DNA of 52,329 bases, taken from the NCBI RefSeq assembly GCF_001746755.1, contig NZ_MCGG01000071.1:1-52329 (forward strand). Direction: 5' to 3'. This DNA comes from Magnetovibrio blakemorei. Lineage in GTDB: Bacteria > Pseudomonadota > Alphaproteobacteria > Rhodospirillales > Magnetovibrionaceae. The translations under genes were made by a program, and so were the position numbers. Shown piece by piece: positions 7,310 to 16,067 of this stretch. Within the stretch, counting starts at the first letter, position 1. Each line of letters begins with the position of its first letter. The notes below the pieces were generated by a model that saw only the letters and a list, made by a program, of their open reading frames with translations, was not told the DNA's origin and ran no database searches.

Positions 7310-7441
7310 GATGGCAATGCCGTCCGGTGATTTAAAATATCGCAAAAGCATTGGGGACCAAATGAGGGATGTTCTCTGACACCGCAAATTGACGCCGACG
7401 TGATGGCAGCATTGAAAAGCGATGAAAACAATCAAGACAAT
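7310..7441 (+). pseudogene. C-terminal relic of a DUF2059 protein
   Basis: The sequence 7376-7441 translates to LTPQIDADVMAALKSDENNQDN, closely matching the C-terminus of the intact DUF2059 protein at 25274-25780 (LAPQIDTDVLAALKPDQNLQNN). Just upstream, in another frame, MAMPSGDLKYRKSIGDQM resembles the TSPTGQKSLQSMSRIQ part of the same protein. No start codon or N-terminal part is present. It looks like the eroded end of a second copy of that gene, broken by at least one frameshift, left between the lipoprotein gene and the LysE gene. Confidence 0.55.
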
Positions 7442-7453
7442 TGAAAGGTGCCC

Positions 7454-8077
7454 TTAAGGTTCTGCAAAAGCCAAGCGGAGACCCAGCGCGCCAAACGCAC
7501 CCGCAAATATGCGGCGCAGGCCTGTGATGACACCGGGCCTGTTGCGTATCTGGTCGCGCACAAACGCGGCCAAGAGTCCATAAAGGGCAAAAACCAAGGC
7601 GGTGATCGCCATAAACACAGCACTGAGCGTCAACAGACTCAGTGCGGGCTGGCTGTCCGACGCGGGAACAAACTGGGGCAAAAAGGCGAGGAAAAAGACA
7701 GAAAGTTTAGGGTTTAAAATGTTGATCAGCAAACCCCGTAAAGCAATTTTTCCAAAGCCGCCTGGATTTTTGTTCTGCGCACCGCTTTGAACGTCAAGAG
7801 GTTCATGTGCACAGCGCAAAGTCGTCCAGGCCAAATAAAACAAATAAGCAACACCCGCGAACTTAACCGTCTGAAAAGCCAAGGCGCTGGTGTGGAGAAG
7901 AGCGGCTAGACCAAAAATACTCGCCATCATGTGTGGAAGAATGCCCAGTGTGCAGCCCAGCGTTGCCGCCAAAGCCGCCCGTTTGCCGCCGCTGATGCCT
8001 TGGCTCAAGGTGTAAAGGACGCCGGTTCCAGGCATAATGACAACGATAAGAGAGGTGAGCAAAAAGGTTGTCGTCAT
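7454..8077 (-). CDS. LysE/RhtB-family amino-acid exporter
   Basis: This 207-residue inner-membrane protein has about six hydrophobic spans. The N-terminal segment LIVVIMPGTGVLYTLSQGISGGKRAA carries the PGP-like signature of the LysE superfamily, followed by GCTLGILPHMMASIFGLA; the central LINILNPKLSVFFLAFLPQFV is the second family signature. It probably exports an amino acid or derivative such as homoserine or threonine; the substrate cannot be read from sequence. AGGACG lies eight bases or so before the ATG. It is oriented with gshB but separated by about 60 bases. Confidence 0.88.
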   Translation of the reverse strand: MTTTFLLTSLIVVIMPGTGVLYTLSQGISGGKRAALAATLGCTLGILPHMMASIFGLAALLHTSALAFQTVKFAGVAYLFYLAWTTLRCAHEPLDVQSGAQNKNPGGFGKIALRGLLINILNPKLSVFFLAFLPQFVPASDSQPALSLLTLSAVFMAITALVFALYGLLAAFVRDQIRNRPGVITGLRRIFAGAFGALGLRLAFAEP

Positions 8078-8140
8078 GATCGAACGTCCTGAAACGAGTG
8101 TGGTTCGGTGGACTTTACTCCACAGGGACAGAAATAAAAA

Positions 8141-9085
8141 CTAACCGTTCAATTTCGTTTCGATTGCGTCCCAAATTTTTTCTTCAATGGCAATGCCGTC
8201 AAAACGGCGGATTTCTTGCAATCCGGTGGGCGAGGTGACGTTGATTTCGGTGAGATACTCGCCAATCACGTCGATGCCCGCAAACAAAAGCCCGCGCGCC
8301 GACAAATCGGCGCCGATGGTGCGACAAATATAAAGATCGCGCTCGGTCAGTTTGCTGGGTTCCGGCGTGCCGCCCGCGTGCATATTGGAACGCGCTTCCC
8401 CGTCTTGCGGCACCCGGTTGATCGCCCCCACGGGTTTGCCGTCGACCAAAATGATCCGCTTGTCGCCTTGGCGCACGTCTTTTAAATAGGCCTGCACGAT
8501 GACCGGTTCACGGTTGGCAGCAAAAAACATTTCCAACAGCGAGCTTAAATTTTCGTCACCGGGCTTCACGTGAAACACGCCCGCACCGCCGTTGCCGTAG
8601 AGCGGCTTGACGATGATATCTGTGTGCTTTTCGCGAAACGCTTTGATGGCCAAAACGTTACGCGACACCAACGTTGGCGGCACCAGATCGGGAAAACGCG
8701 TGATGTAGAGCTTTTCGGAATTGTTGCGCACTTCGGTGGGGTTGTTCACCACCAAGGTCGTCGAAGGCAACATGTCGAGCAAATAGGTGGTGGTGATGTA
8801 GGCCATATCAAATGGCGGGTCTTGGCGCAGCCACACCACGTCAAAGGTCGACACGTTCATCAATTCGGCGGTGCCCAAGGTGCAGTGATTGCCCAGTTCC
8901 CGGCGCAATTGCAGCCGCTGCGCCCAGGCCATGACCCGGCCGTCTTCGACCATCAAATCGTTGGGGTGGTAAAAAAACAGCTCATGCCCGCGCCGCTCGG
9001 CCTCCAGGCCAATCGCAAACGTTGAATCGGCGTCGATGTTGACGTCGGCGATGTGGTCCATCTGTAAGGCGACTTTAAGGCTCAT
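8141..9085 (-). CDS. gshB: Glutathione synthase
   Basis: GshB is an ATP-grasp enzyme that joins gamma-glutamylcysteine and glycine to form glutathione. The 314-residue length is typical. Recognisable parts are the N-terminal MSLKVALQMDHIADVNIDAD, the WLRQDPPFDMAYIT region, VVNNPTEVRNNSEKLY, the ATP-binding IIVKPLYGNGGAGVFHV and the C-terminal metal/substrate part EINVTSPTGLQEI. ATG 9085 was chosen over an upstream in-frame start because of the conserved N-terminus and AGGAAA eight bases before it. The SirB1-type gene upstream ends just before this start, so the two are probably in one transcript. Confidence 0.95.
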   Translation of the reverse strand: MSLKVALQMDHIADVNIDADSTFAIGLEAERRGHELFFYHPNDLMVEDGRVMAWAQRLQLRRELGNHCTLGTAELMNVSTFDVVWLRQDPPFDMAYITTTYLLDMLPSTTLVVNNPTEVRNNSEKLYITRFPDLVPPTLVSRNVLAIKAFREKHTDIIVKPLYGNGGAGVFHVKPGDENLSSLLEMFFAANREPVIVQAYLKDVRQGDKRIILVDGKPVGAINRVPQDGEARSNMHAGGTPEPSKLTERDLYICRTIGADLSARGLLFAGIDVIGEYLTEINVTSPTGLQEIRRFDGIAIEEKIWDAIETKLNG

Positions 9086-9111
9086 GAAGTGTTTTCCTGG
9101 GTGGCGTTGGG

Positions 9112-9948
9112 TCAATCGTTTTTCACAAGATGGCGCAGGTTCTGCACCATCTGCGAAGCGCTATAGCGGTGGGCGTCGTTGCCCGGCAAGTCTAAAAATC
9201 GTTCCAGGGCGTTAATGGCATCGACAAAATGGTCCATGCGGGCGTGTATAAGGCCCAATTCCCGCCACAACCGCGCTTCGTTGGGGGCCACCAACAATGC
9301 CCCTTCAACCGCCAGAACGGCGGCTTCGGGTCGGCCATAGCGCAAATGCTCCGACATCAGCGTGCGTTGCAAGCGCAGCAACACTTGGCGACTGTCCAAT
9401 TCGGGCAAATCGTTGGGTGTCAATTCGCCTTGTGCGCCCTGATGGTCTTTCAGCAAGTCACGCAAGTCGCGCGCATCCAACGTGCTGCCACCGTCAAATG
9501 GGTCCACCAGCACCCGCCCACCGGCGGACTGCACGGCCACAAGGGTGCGCGGCAAAAAGTCGAGAATCTGCACCCGGCGTCCCAAAGCGGAGAGCAGATG
9601 GCCGTACAATATGGCCAACACCAAGGACCCGCCCCGGCGCTGGTCAATGGTGCGCGCCAAGTTGGCCCCGTCTGAATGATGGGCGGGGTCCGACGTTCCG
9701 CCATACCCGTAACGCCGCGCCAAAATTTGTTGTACCGCTTCCAAAACGAGGACGTCGTCATGCTGGTCTTGGGCCACATAGGCTTGCACATCGTGAACAA
9801 GGGCGGTCAAATGACGGCGATAGGCTTCAATGTTCAAACCCGGTTCAGCCCATTTGGCCAGCCACAGGGCGGCATCAGCCAAATCGATTTCATCGGCATT
9901 TTGAAACCCGAGTTGGCGCAAAGCCGTTTGGGCGCTCACAGAGTCCAT
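9112..9948 (-). CDS. SirB1/transglutaminase-like protein with TPR-like C-terminus
   Basis: This protein of about 278 residues belongs to the SirB1-type group (transglutaminase-like superfamily, as E. coli YchA/SirB1). The central part NLARTIDQRRGGSLVLAILYGHLLSALGRRV and LVDPFDGGSTLDARDLRDLL match the conserved region, where the family keeps a papain-like fold without a clear catalytic Cys. The C-terminal 80 residues (LRYGRPEAAVLAVEGALLVAPNEARLWRELG) look like tetratricopeptide helices. Its function is unknown. It stands between the BON lipoprotein gene and gshB on the minus strand with short gaps, suggesting an operon. Confidence 0.82.
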   Translation of the reverse strand: MDSVSAQTALRQLGFQNADEIDLADAALWLAKWAEPGLNIEAYRRHLTALVHDVQAYVAQDQHDDVLVLEAVQQILARRYGYGGTSDPAHHSDGANLARTIDQRRGGSLVLAILYGHLLSALGRRVQILDFLPRTLVAVQSAGGRVLVDPFDGGSTLDARDLRDLLKDHQGAQGELTPNDLPELDSRQVLLRLQRTLMSEHLRYGRPEAAVLAVEGALLVAPNEARLWRELGLIHARMDHFVDAINALERFLDLPGNDAHRYSASQMVQNLRHLVKND

Positions 9949-9965
9949 CACTTATGATCCTGGCC

Positions 9966-10586
9966 TTATGATCCTGCTTTTGGCAACTGGTCCTTAACCC
10001 GCACATGGCTGACAATGCGTTGTACATAATCGATTGAGCGCGCATGGTCTTTGACCCGTTGCAATTCCGCATCGTCTTGGGCAATGCCCAGCAGGTAGAC
10101 CGTTCCACCAACCGTTTCGATCACGTAATTTATAGCAAGGATGCGTTCGTCAAAGGTCAACTTGGCTTCCAGCTGTGTGGTGATCCAGGTGTCGCGGGCG
10201 GTGTCGAGGATACCGCCGTCTTGGGTGACATGAATTTCGTTGATGACGTCCTCCACCCCCGCAACGCTCCACGCCAGACGCACAGCGTCGGCGCGCTCTT
10301 GTTCGGTTTTCACCTGCCCGGTCAACAGCGCCCGGCTTTCATAAACTTCAACGCTGATGTTGGTGAAAATGTGATGATCGGTTCGGGCAAATTCTCCCAA
10401 AATGCGGCTCGACAGGGCGACATCACGGGCGACGCCATCTATGCCGCGTTCTTGGTACGCCGCGATCCCCGCGCCCGCGCCCGCACCGATCACAACGCCG
10501 ACCGGGCCACAGGACGCGGTGCCCAAACCGACTGCCAAAAGTGTTGCGGCCGCTGCGCCACGCAAAACGAGAGAATTTAGTGCCAT
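9966..10586 (-). CDS. BON-domain outer-membrane lipoprotein (DolP/YraP-like)
   Basis: The 206-residue protein has a signal peptide ending LGTASC, with Cys-26 as the lipidation site. A glycine/alanine-rich stretch (VVIGAGAGAGIAAY) precedes two BON domains: the first includes ISVEVYESRALLTGQVKTEQER, the second INYVIETVGGTVYLLGIAQ. This is the layout of E. coli DolP (YraP), which binds phospholipid at the outer membrane and supports envelope integrity. Closeness to yraN and an LpoA/LppC-like gene, as in the E. coli yra cluster, supports the assignment. Confidence 0.85.
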   Translation of the reverse strand: MALNSLVLRGAAAATLLAVGLGTASCGPVGVVIGAGAGAGIAAYQERGIDGVARDVALSSRILGEFARTDHHIFTNISVEVYESRALLTGQVKTEQERADAVRLAWSVAGVEDVINEIHVTQDGGILDTARDTWITTQLEAKLTFDERILAINYVIETVGGTVYLLGIAQDDAELQRVKDHARSIDYVQRIVSHVRVKDQLPKAGS

Positions 10587-10680
10587 ATCCAGTGCTTTCC
10601 CACCAAATTGATTTGAACCTCAGTGTAGACTTTGATGGTTAACAAATTTGTACCTTCCCGCGTCTTTTGGCCCGTTGGTC

Positions 10681-10760
10681 ACTCTGACCTTTATGTCGTT
10701 AGGCACTCTGCCCTTTATGTCGTTAGGCACTCTGCCCTTTATGTCGTTAGGCACTCTGCC
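10681..10760. repeat. 24-base tandem repeat, three copies plus a partial
   Basis: The unit ACTCTGCCCTTTATGTCGTTAGGC begins at 10681 (one base different in this copy), 10705 and 10729, and the first eight bases recur at 10753. The right end overlaps the last codons and stop codon of yraN on the minus strand, so each repeat is a copy of the gene's very end. This pattern is typical of replication slippage and would vary between strains. Confidence 0.85.
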
Positions 10761-11130
10761 AGGCATCGCGCACAAAGGTGACGCTCAGCGGGCCCGTCAC
10801 CAAGGCCACGTCGAAGCGCACGTCGCACCGTTGCAAAGCCGTATTGTGCATCAAAAACTGTTGCGCCGCACGTTGCACCCGACGGCGTTGGGTGATGCTC
10901 ACGGCTTCGGCGGCTTGGGCTTTGGTGGCGCGCGCCTTGACTTCGATAAAACTGACCGTGTTGGCGCGCCGGGCAATCAAATCGATCTCGCCCACCGGGG
11001 TTTTAAAATTGTGCGCCAAAATGCGATGTCCGCTCAGGCGCAGCACCAGCGCGGTGAGATGCTCCGCCCACCGTCCACGACGTTGAGCGCGGATTTTCGC
11101 AGGGGCTTTTTGACCAAACGGTTTGCGCAT
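10747..11130 (-). CDS. yraN: YraN/UPF0102-family predicted endonuclease-like protein
   Basis: This small protein of 127 residues has a Holliday-junction-resolvase-like nuclease fold. The signature is GRWAEHLTALVLRLSGHRIL, then NFKTPVGEIDLIARRANTVSFIEVKAR, which supplies the Glu, Asp and Glu-x-Lys residues of a PD-(D/E)XK-type site. ATG 11130 is preferred; the open frame extends nine residues upstream to a TTG. Its stop codon lies inside a tandem repeat. It is divergent from the LpoA/LppC-like gene, 103 bases away. Function in the cell is not established for the family. Confidence 0.88.
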   Translation of the reverse strand: MRKPFGQKAPAKIRAQRRGRWAEHLTALVLRLSGHRILAHNFKTPVGEIDLIARRANTVSFIEVKARATKAQAAEAVSITQRRRVQRAAQQFLMHNTALQRCDVRFDVALVTGPLSVTFVRDAWQSA

Positions 11131-11233
11131 GAAACGTAACCTAATCGCCTTCACCAAAATATTGACGCTTTTCCCGCGTATGCATTCACGGCTATAAAGA
11201 GTATCAGGTTTTTGAGGAGGCTCCAGGCCGTTG

Positions 11234-12706
11234 ATGTTTCATCTAAACATAAAAAATTCACCAGTTGGGTCCGTGCTGCGATTTGGCGTTGTCGTCGTGC
11301 TGCTCAGCACCGTTGTGGCCGGTTGTGAGCCCATCACCATGGGCGGCAAGCCTCAGCTGTCCAATCCTCAGCCGACTCCGTCTACCTCGGGCCAAACGCA
11401 AGCGCACAACTCTCACGTTGCCTCTGCCGGGGTGGGGCCCCAAGGCGGTTATGATCGCACCCCCTTGCCGCAGCCGCCTTCGTTGCCGTCGCTGGATGAT
11501 TTGATTGGCCGCATTCCTCAGGCCACCTCACAGTCCGATGGAACAGCGGGTGCGGGCGAGCCCCCGATCATTCCCATGGCGCGGGGTCTGCGCGTGGCCA
11601 TCTTGTTGCCCTTGAGCGGCACCAACCAGCGGGTCGGCTCGGCCATGCTGAACGCCGCACAAATGGCGCTGTTTGAATTCGCCGGGTCCGGTTTTGAAGT
11701 GTTGGTGCACGACACGCAAGGCACCCCCGAAGGGGCTCGCGAAGCGGCCCGTCTGGCGATTGCCGACGGCGCACGGATGATCATCGGGCCGTTGTTGTCC
11801 ACATCCGTACGCGCGGTGTCCGACCAAGCCATCGCCGCCGGCGTTCCGGTGGTGGCGTTTTCGTCCGATCGCACCGTTGCTGAGCCGGGTGTCTACACCA
11901 TGGGCTTTTTCCCCAGCGATGAAGTCAAGCGCGTGGTCGAATACGCCCGCTCCAAAGGGGCCGAACGCTTTGCTTTGCTGGCCCCGCGCGGCGCCAATGG
12001 CGAAGCGGTTTCCAAGGCGCTCAACGCCTCGGTTTGGGCGGCGGGCGGTTTTGTCGTGCAAAGTGAGTTTTACGACCCCCAACTCAGCGATTTTTCCGAA
12101 CCGGTCAAACGCATTGCCCATTACGACGAACGGCGCGCCGCGCTGTTGCAGCAGCGCGCAAGCTTGGAAGCGCATGGCGATGAAGTGTCCCTGTTGGCGC
12201 TGAAGCGTCTGGAAAATCTGCAAACCTTGGGCGAAGTTCCGTTTGATGCCTTGTTGTTGGCCGACGGCGGCAAGCGCCTGATTGCGGTGGCCGCCATGTT
12301 GCCTTATTACGATATCGATCCGAAAAAGGTCAAAATCCTCGGCACCGGTCAATGGGATGCGGCCGGACTGGGCGCGGAACCGGCGTTGGTGGGCGGGTGG
12401 TACGCCGCCCCCGACCCCACCGTGCGCAAAATCTTTTCCGACAAGTATTTGGCCGCTTACGGCATTCGTCCACACCGCTTGGCAACGCTGGCATATGATG
12501 CCACCGCATTGGCAGTGGTGCTGGGTGCCCAAAATACGCCCCAGCCCTACAGCCCAGACATGTTGGCCCAAGCCGGTGGTTTTGCGGGTCGCGACGGTAT
12601 CTTTCGCTTTTCCCCATCGGGCATCGCCGAACGCGGTCTAGCCGTGTTGCAAGTGCAAGGCAAAACCGCCCGCGTCATCGATCCGGCACCGAAAGCTTTC
12701 CCGTAA
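11234..12706 (+). CDS. Penicillin-binding protein activator, LpoA/LppC-type lipoprotein
   Basis: This is a 490-residue outer-membrane lipoprotein with a signal peptide ending VVAGC. After a Pro/Ser/Gln-rich linker (about residues 30-110) comes a periplasmic-binding-protein type I fold: RVAILLPLSGTNQRVGSAM, then VLVHDTQGTPEGAREAARLA and IIGPLLSTSVRAVS. In gammaproteobacteria LpoA uses this domain to activate PBP1A. The alphaproteobacterial proteins are shorter and lack the TPR N-terminal domain, as here. A GAGGAGG site lies 13 bases before the ATG; the TTG immediately before it is an alternative start. The role in wall synthesis is inferred from the family. Confidence 0.85.
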   Translation: MFHLNIKNSPVGSVLRFGVVVVLLSTVVAGCEPITMGGKPQLSNPQPTPSTSGQTQAHNSHVASAGVGPQGGYDRTPLPQPPSLPSLDDLIGRIPQATSQSDGTAGAGEPPIIPMARGLRVAILLPLSGTNQRVGSAMLNAAQMALFEFAGSGFEVLVHDTQGTPEGAREAARLAIADGARMIIGPLLSTSVRAVSDQAIAAGVPVVAFSSDRTVAEPGVYTMGFFPSDEVKRVVEYARSKGAERFALLAPRGANGEAVSKALNASVWAAGGFVVQSEFYDPQLSDFSEPVKRIAHYDERRAALLQQRASLEAHGDEVSLLALKRLENLQTLGEVPFDALLLADGGKRLIAVAAMLPYYDIDPKKVKILGTGQWDAAGLGAEPALVGGWYAAPDPTVRKIFSDKYLAAYGIRPHRLATLAYDATALAVVLGAQNTPQPYSPDMLAQAGGFAGRDGIFRFSPSGIAERGLAVLQVQGKTARVIDPAPKAFP

Positions 12707-12725
12707 AACGGATTTTAAGGCTTGT

Positions 12726-13937
12726 TTAGTCAGGCTTTGATGGCGCTTGGGGTTCGTCCAACAACTGCGTGATCAAGGTGTTGAGCATCAAACGCCCCGC
12801 CGCCGTGGCGGCCAGACGCTGTCCATCAAAGTCGATCAATTGGGCGGTTTGCAGGTCAAACAGGGCGTCGGTGTTGAGCACTTGGATGAGCTCTTGACCA
12901 CATTGCCGGGCAAAACGCCGGGCATCGATGCCGTCCGTCAGCCGCATGCCCGACAGCACCAATTCTTCCAGACGTTCCCGAGGCCTCAATTCCCGGACTT
13001 TGGCGGTAGCATGACCGTCGCGAGCAACGGCGGCCGACCATTTGGCCGGATCGGCCATTTGGTGGGTGGCGCGGGTGGTTCCGGAGGTGCTCAGACGACC
13101 ATGCGCGCCGGGACCGATGCCAATGTAATCGCCACCTTGCCAATAGGTCATGTTGTGACGGCTTTCTTGGCCCACGCGGGCATGGTTGGACACTTCATAG
13201 GCCGGTAAACCGGCTTCTTCACACAGCTCCTGGGTGATTTCATAGAGATCCGCGCCCAAGTCTTGGTCAACTTCTTCAACGTTTTGGCGGAAAAACGCCG
13301 TTCCGGGCTCGATGGTCAGTTGATACAACGACAGGTGATCCCCCGCCAAAGCCAAAGCGCGTTCCAGCTCATCAGCCCAATCGCCCTGACCTTGACCGGG
13401 GCGAGCATAGATAAGATCGAATGTGAAACGTTCAAAAATCGCGCTGGCGATGTCCAGGGCGCGGAGCGCTTCATCCACCGAATGCTCGCGCCCAAGGGCT
13501 TGTAAATCCGTATCATTCAGGGCCTGCACACCCACCGATACGCGGTTTACGCCGGCCTCGCGAAAGGCTCTGAATTTAGCCGCTTCAATGGATGTCGGGT
13601 TGGCCTCAATGGTGATTTCGCATCCGTTTTGAAAGTCCCAATGGTCGTGAGCGGCCTCAATAATGGCCTGAACGGTATCGGGCGACATGAGACTGGGGGT
13701 ACCTCCGCCAAAAAAAAGGCTGCCCAGTGGACGGCCTTTCGTTTGTTCTGCGTAATGATTCAGTTCGCGCAAAATGGCCTCACGATAGGCCTTTTGATCG
13801 CTGTCTGCGGGGGCAAGGGCGCGCGAATTGAAGTCGCAATAGGGGCATTTGGACAAACACCACGGCCAATGCACATAGAGCGCCAAGGACTCATGCGGGA
13901 CGAGCAAGGATTTTTCAGCGGACTTATCAGCGGACAT
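12726..13937 (-). CDS. hemW: Radical SAM heme chaperone HemW
   Basis: HemW is a radical SAM protein that binds heme and delivers it to target proteins; it is often mislabelled as coproporphyrinogen III oxidase. The 403-residue product has the iron-sulfur motif CLSKCPYC (Cys-27, -31, -34) after ALYVHWPWC, then FFGGGTPSLMSPDTVQ for SAM binding and RVSVGVQALNDTDLQALGR. The C-terminal HemW-specific domain (LRPRERLEELVLSGMRLTDGID) is present. True HemN has an extra Cys in CxxxCxxCxC, missing here. ATG 13937 gives the conserved start; an extra 12 residues could be read upstream. It is convergent with the LpoA-like gene. Confidence 0.92.
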   Translation of the reverse strand: MSADKSAEKSLLVPHESLALYVHWPWCLSKCPYCDFNSRALAPADSDQKAYREAILRELNHYAEQTKGRPLGSLFFGGGTPSLMSPDTVQAIIEAAHDHWDFQNGCEITIEANPTSIEAAKFRAFREAGVNRVSVGVQALNDTDLQALGREHSVDEALRALDIASAIFERFTFDLIYARPGQGQGDWADELERALALAGDHLSLYQLTIEPGTAFFRQNVEEVDQDLGADLYEITQELCEEAGLPAYEVSNHARVGQESRHNMTYWQGGDYIGIGPGAHGRLSTSGTTRATHQMADPAKWSAAVARDGHATAKVRELRPRERLEELVLSGMRLTDGIDARRFARQCGQELIQVLNTDALFDLQTAQLIDFDGQRLAATAAGRLMLNTLITQLLDEPQAPSKPD

Positions 13938-14054
13938 GGTGGTGGCGGTCCATTTCAGCACATTTCGGCACAAAAGCCAGATTTGAGCGTCATAGGTTCA
14001 GGCATCGGCCCAGAGGGGTCAATCCCCAATTGTGATCGGATAAGGTTAAACGCA

Positions 14055-14564
14055 ATGAAATTTTTAAGACGGTTCGTCAAAGCGGCCTGTGTCTGTGTGC
14101 TGCTGACCAGCCTGACGCAAACATCTGGCGTTGCTGAGGATGGTGTTTTTGTGTGCACCTTAGCCAACGGCGCAGACGTGCCGATAGTATTGGACAACGC
14201 CTTGCTCAACATTGCCATCGCCATTCGCGATGCCCAGGGACGGCCCTTCATCATCGCCAATCCACAAGTGATGGCGGCGTTTAAACCCGCCACCCGGTGG
14301 TTTTGGCTGGCCCATGAATGCGCGCACCACCAATTGGGCCACACCTTGGGCCACTACGGTCCTGATCGCGAACAACAAGCCGATTGCCTTGCCGCCAAAC
14401 AATTGGTGAAAAACAACCAGATGGGCGGCAGCGATTTGCAAGCCATCGAAGACGACATCTCAAAGGTGGAAAGCAGCTCATCCGCCCACCTCCCCGGCCC
14501 CGCCCGCGCCGCAGAAATCACAGACTGTGTGCGGTCTCAGGTGAACGAAGGCCAAAACGACTAA
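14055..14564 (+). CDS. Small secreted HExxH metalloprotease-like protein
   Basis: This 169-residue protein starts at ATG 14055, after AAGG and MKFLRRFVKAACVCVLL, a clear signal peptide. The mature part contains WLAHECAHHQLGH, where H87-E88-C89-A90-H91 is a HExxH zinc site, and 14 residues later REQQADCLAA, where Glu-106 could be the third ligand and Asp-110 the family Asp, a pattern like the M48/gluzincin group. There are no membrane spans beyond the signal. Cysteines at about 34, 89, 111 and in TDCVRS may form disulfides. It is inserted on the opposite strand between hemW and rdgB. Function is not known. Confidence 0.75.
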   Translation: MKFLRRFVKAACVCVLLTSLTQTSGVAEDGVFVCTLANGADVPIVLDNALLNIAIAIRDAQGRPFIIANPQVMAAFKPATRWFWLAHECAHHQLGHTLGHYGPDREQQADCLAAKQLVKNNQMGGSDLQAIEDDISKVESSSSAHLPGPARAAEITDCVRSQVNEGQND

Positions 14565-14573
14565 GTTTTGCGC

Positions 14574-15194
14574 TTAATCCGTCTCAAAACACGCCGCGAC
14601 CAGTTTTTTGAAGGCGTTGGCGCGGTGGCTCATAACGTGTTTTTGGGCCGGGTCCATTTCCGCAAAGGTGGTCTCAAACCCTTGCGGAATAAAGGTAGGA
14701 TCGTAACCGAAACCTTTTTCACCGCGCGCCGGCCAGGTCATGGTGCCCAGAACCTGGCCTTCAAAGTTTTCCACGTGACCATCCGGCCACGCCAAGGTGA
14801 GGGCACAGGCGAAGTGGGCGGAGCGATCAAGGCTCGGATCTTTTGCGAGCGCGGCACAGAGCGCCTCTTCGACTTTTTCCATGGCAACGGTAAAATCTTT
14901 GCCCGGCCCGGCCCAGCGCGCCGAATAAACCCCCGGCTCACCACCCAGAGCGTGCACGCACAATCCCGAATCGTCCGCCAAGGCGACGTGACCGCTGGCT
15001 TTGGCGGCGGCCAGAGCTTTGATTTCGGCGTTTTCGATAAATGTGTCGCCGTCTTCAATGGGTTCAGACAAGCCAAAATCGTGCGCCGAAATGACGCTGG
15101 CCCCAAAGGGAGCCAACAGATCACCGATCTCGCGCACTTTGCCGGGGTTGTGACTGGCGATGACCAAAACACCGCCTGCAAACTTGCGCGCCAT
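14574..15194 (-). CDS. rdgB: dITP/XTP pyrophosphatase (RdgB/HAM1)
   Basis: RdgB hydrolyses dITP, ITP and XTP to monophosphates, keeping deaminated purines out of DNA and RNA. The 206-residue length is typical. Signatures are [14 protein letters not shown] at the N-terminus, [41 protein letters not shown] and the C-terminal [13 protein letters not shown] followed by [11 protein letters not shown]. The gene starts six bases after the rph stop codon, so the two form an operon. It converges with the metalloprotease gene, with only nine bases between the stops. Confidence 0.95.
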   Translation of the reverse strand: MARKFAGGVLVIASHNPGKVREIGDLLAPFGASVISAHDFGLSEPIEDGDTFIENAEIKALAAAKASGHVALADDSGLCVHALGGEPGVYSARWAGPGKDFTVAMEKVEEALCAALAKDPSLDRSAHFACALTLAWPDGHVENFEGQVLGTMTWPARGEKGFGYDPTFIPQGFETTFAEMDPAQKHVMSHRANAFKKLVAACFETD

Positions 15195-15200
15195 GGGGCG

Positions 15201-15920
15201 TTACTCCAGTTCGAGAATTTGGCGTTGCAGTTCGACCAATTCGGCGACGCCTTTTTTGGCCAAGTCCATCAATTCCATAAACTGATCTTCGGAAAACGGA
15301 CTGTCTTCTGCGGTGCCTTGAATTTCAACGATGCCTTTGGCCCCGGTCAACACGAAGTTGGTGTCGGCCTCCGCCGAGCTGTCTTCCAGGTAATCGAGAT
15401 CGAGAACGGCATTTTGTTTGTACAAACCACAGCTGACCGCCGCGACTTGATCGATCAACGGCACGCTGGGCAGCAAACCGCGCTCGACCGCGCTGCGCAA
15501 GGCCAGATGCAGCGCCACATACGCGCCGGTGATGCTGGCCGTGCGGGTGCCGCCATCGGCTTGAATGACGTCGCAATCGACGGTGATCTGCATTTCGCCC
15601 ATGGCTTCCAAATCGGTAACGGCACGTAACGACCGTCCGATCAGGCGCTGAATTTCCTGGGTGCGGCCCGATTGCTTGCCACGTGCGGCTTCACGCTGCA
15701 TGCGGGTGTTGGTGGCGCGCGGCAACATGCCGTATTCCGCCGTCACCCAGCCTTTGCCTTGACCGCGAATCCACGGCGGCACGCGTTCTTCCAGGGTTGC
15801 TGCGCACAAAACATGGGTGTCGCCAAATTTGATCAGGCACGATCCTTCGGCATGTTTGGCAAAACCGATTTCAAGGCTCACGGGGCGCATCTGGTCAAGC
15901 GCACGGCCACTGGGTCTCAT
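15201..15920 (-). CDS. rph: Ribonuclease PH
   Basis: RNase PH is a phosphate-dependent 3'-5' exoribonuclease that trims tRNA 3' ends. The 239-residue product begins [17 protein letters not shown] and contains [20 protein letters not shown], including the conserved Arg residues for phosphate binding, [18 protein letters not shown] and [17 protein letters not shown] chose ATG 15920, which has GAGG eight bases upstream and the family's normal start; a much longer open frame upstream runs over the hrcA promoter region and is not supported. It is divergent from hrcA and co-transcribed with rdgB. Confidence 0.95.
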   Translation of the reverse strand: MRPSGRALDQMRPVSLEIGFAKHAEGSCLIKFGDTHVLCAATLEERVPPWIRGQGKGWVTAEYGMLPRATNTRMQREAARGKQSGRTQEIQRLIGRSLRAVTDLEAMGEMQITVDCDVIQADGGTRTASITGAYVALHLALRSAVERGLLPSVPLIDQVAAVSCGLYKQNAVLDLDYLEDSSAEADTNFVLTGAKGIVEIQGTAEDSPFSEDQFMELMDLAKKGVAELVELQRQILELE

Positions 15921-16067
15921 ATGTTTATCCTCAATCTTTAAAATCTGCGTCAAGCTACCCGCCTGAACGCGTTGCGTAAAGCGCGCAATTGACGCCCCGA
16001 ACGATTGACGCCCATGTGCGGCAGGACTACTTTCGAGGCACACAGGAGAAGAGAGCGCCCACGCCAT

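Noticed and set aside
10648-11139. Plus-strand frame encoding repeated FMSLGTLP units
   Set aside because: It arises from the 24-base tandem repeat and the antisense of yraN; the minus-strand yraN is the conserved gene.
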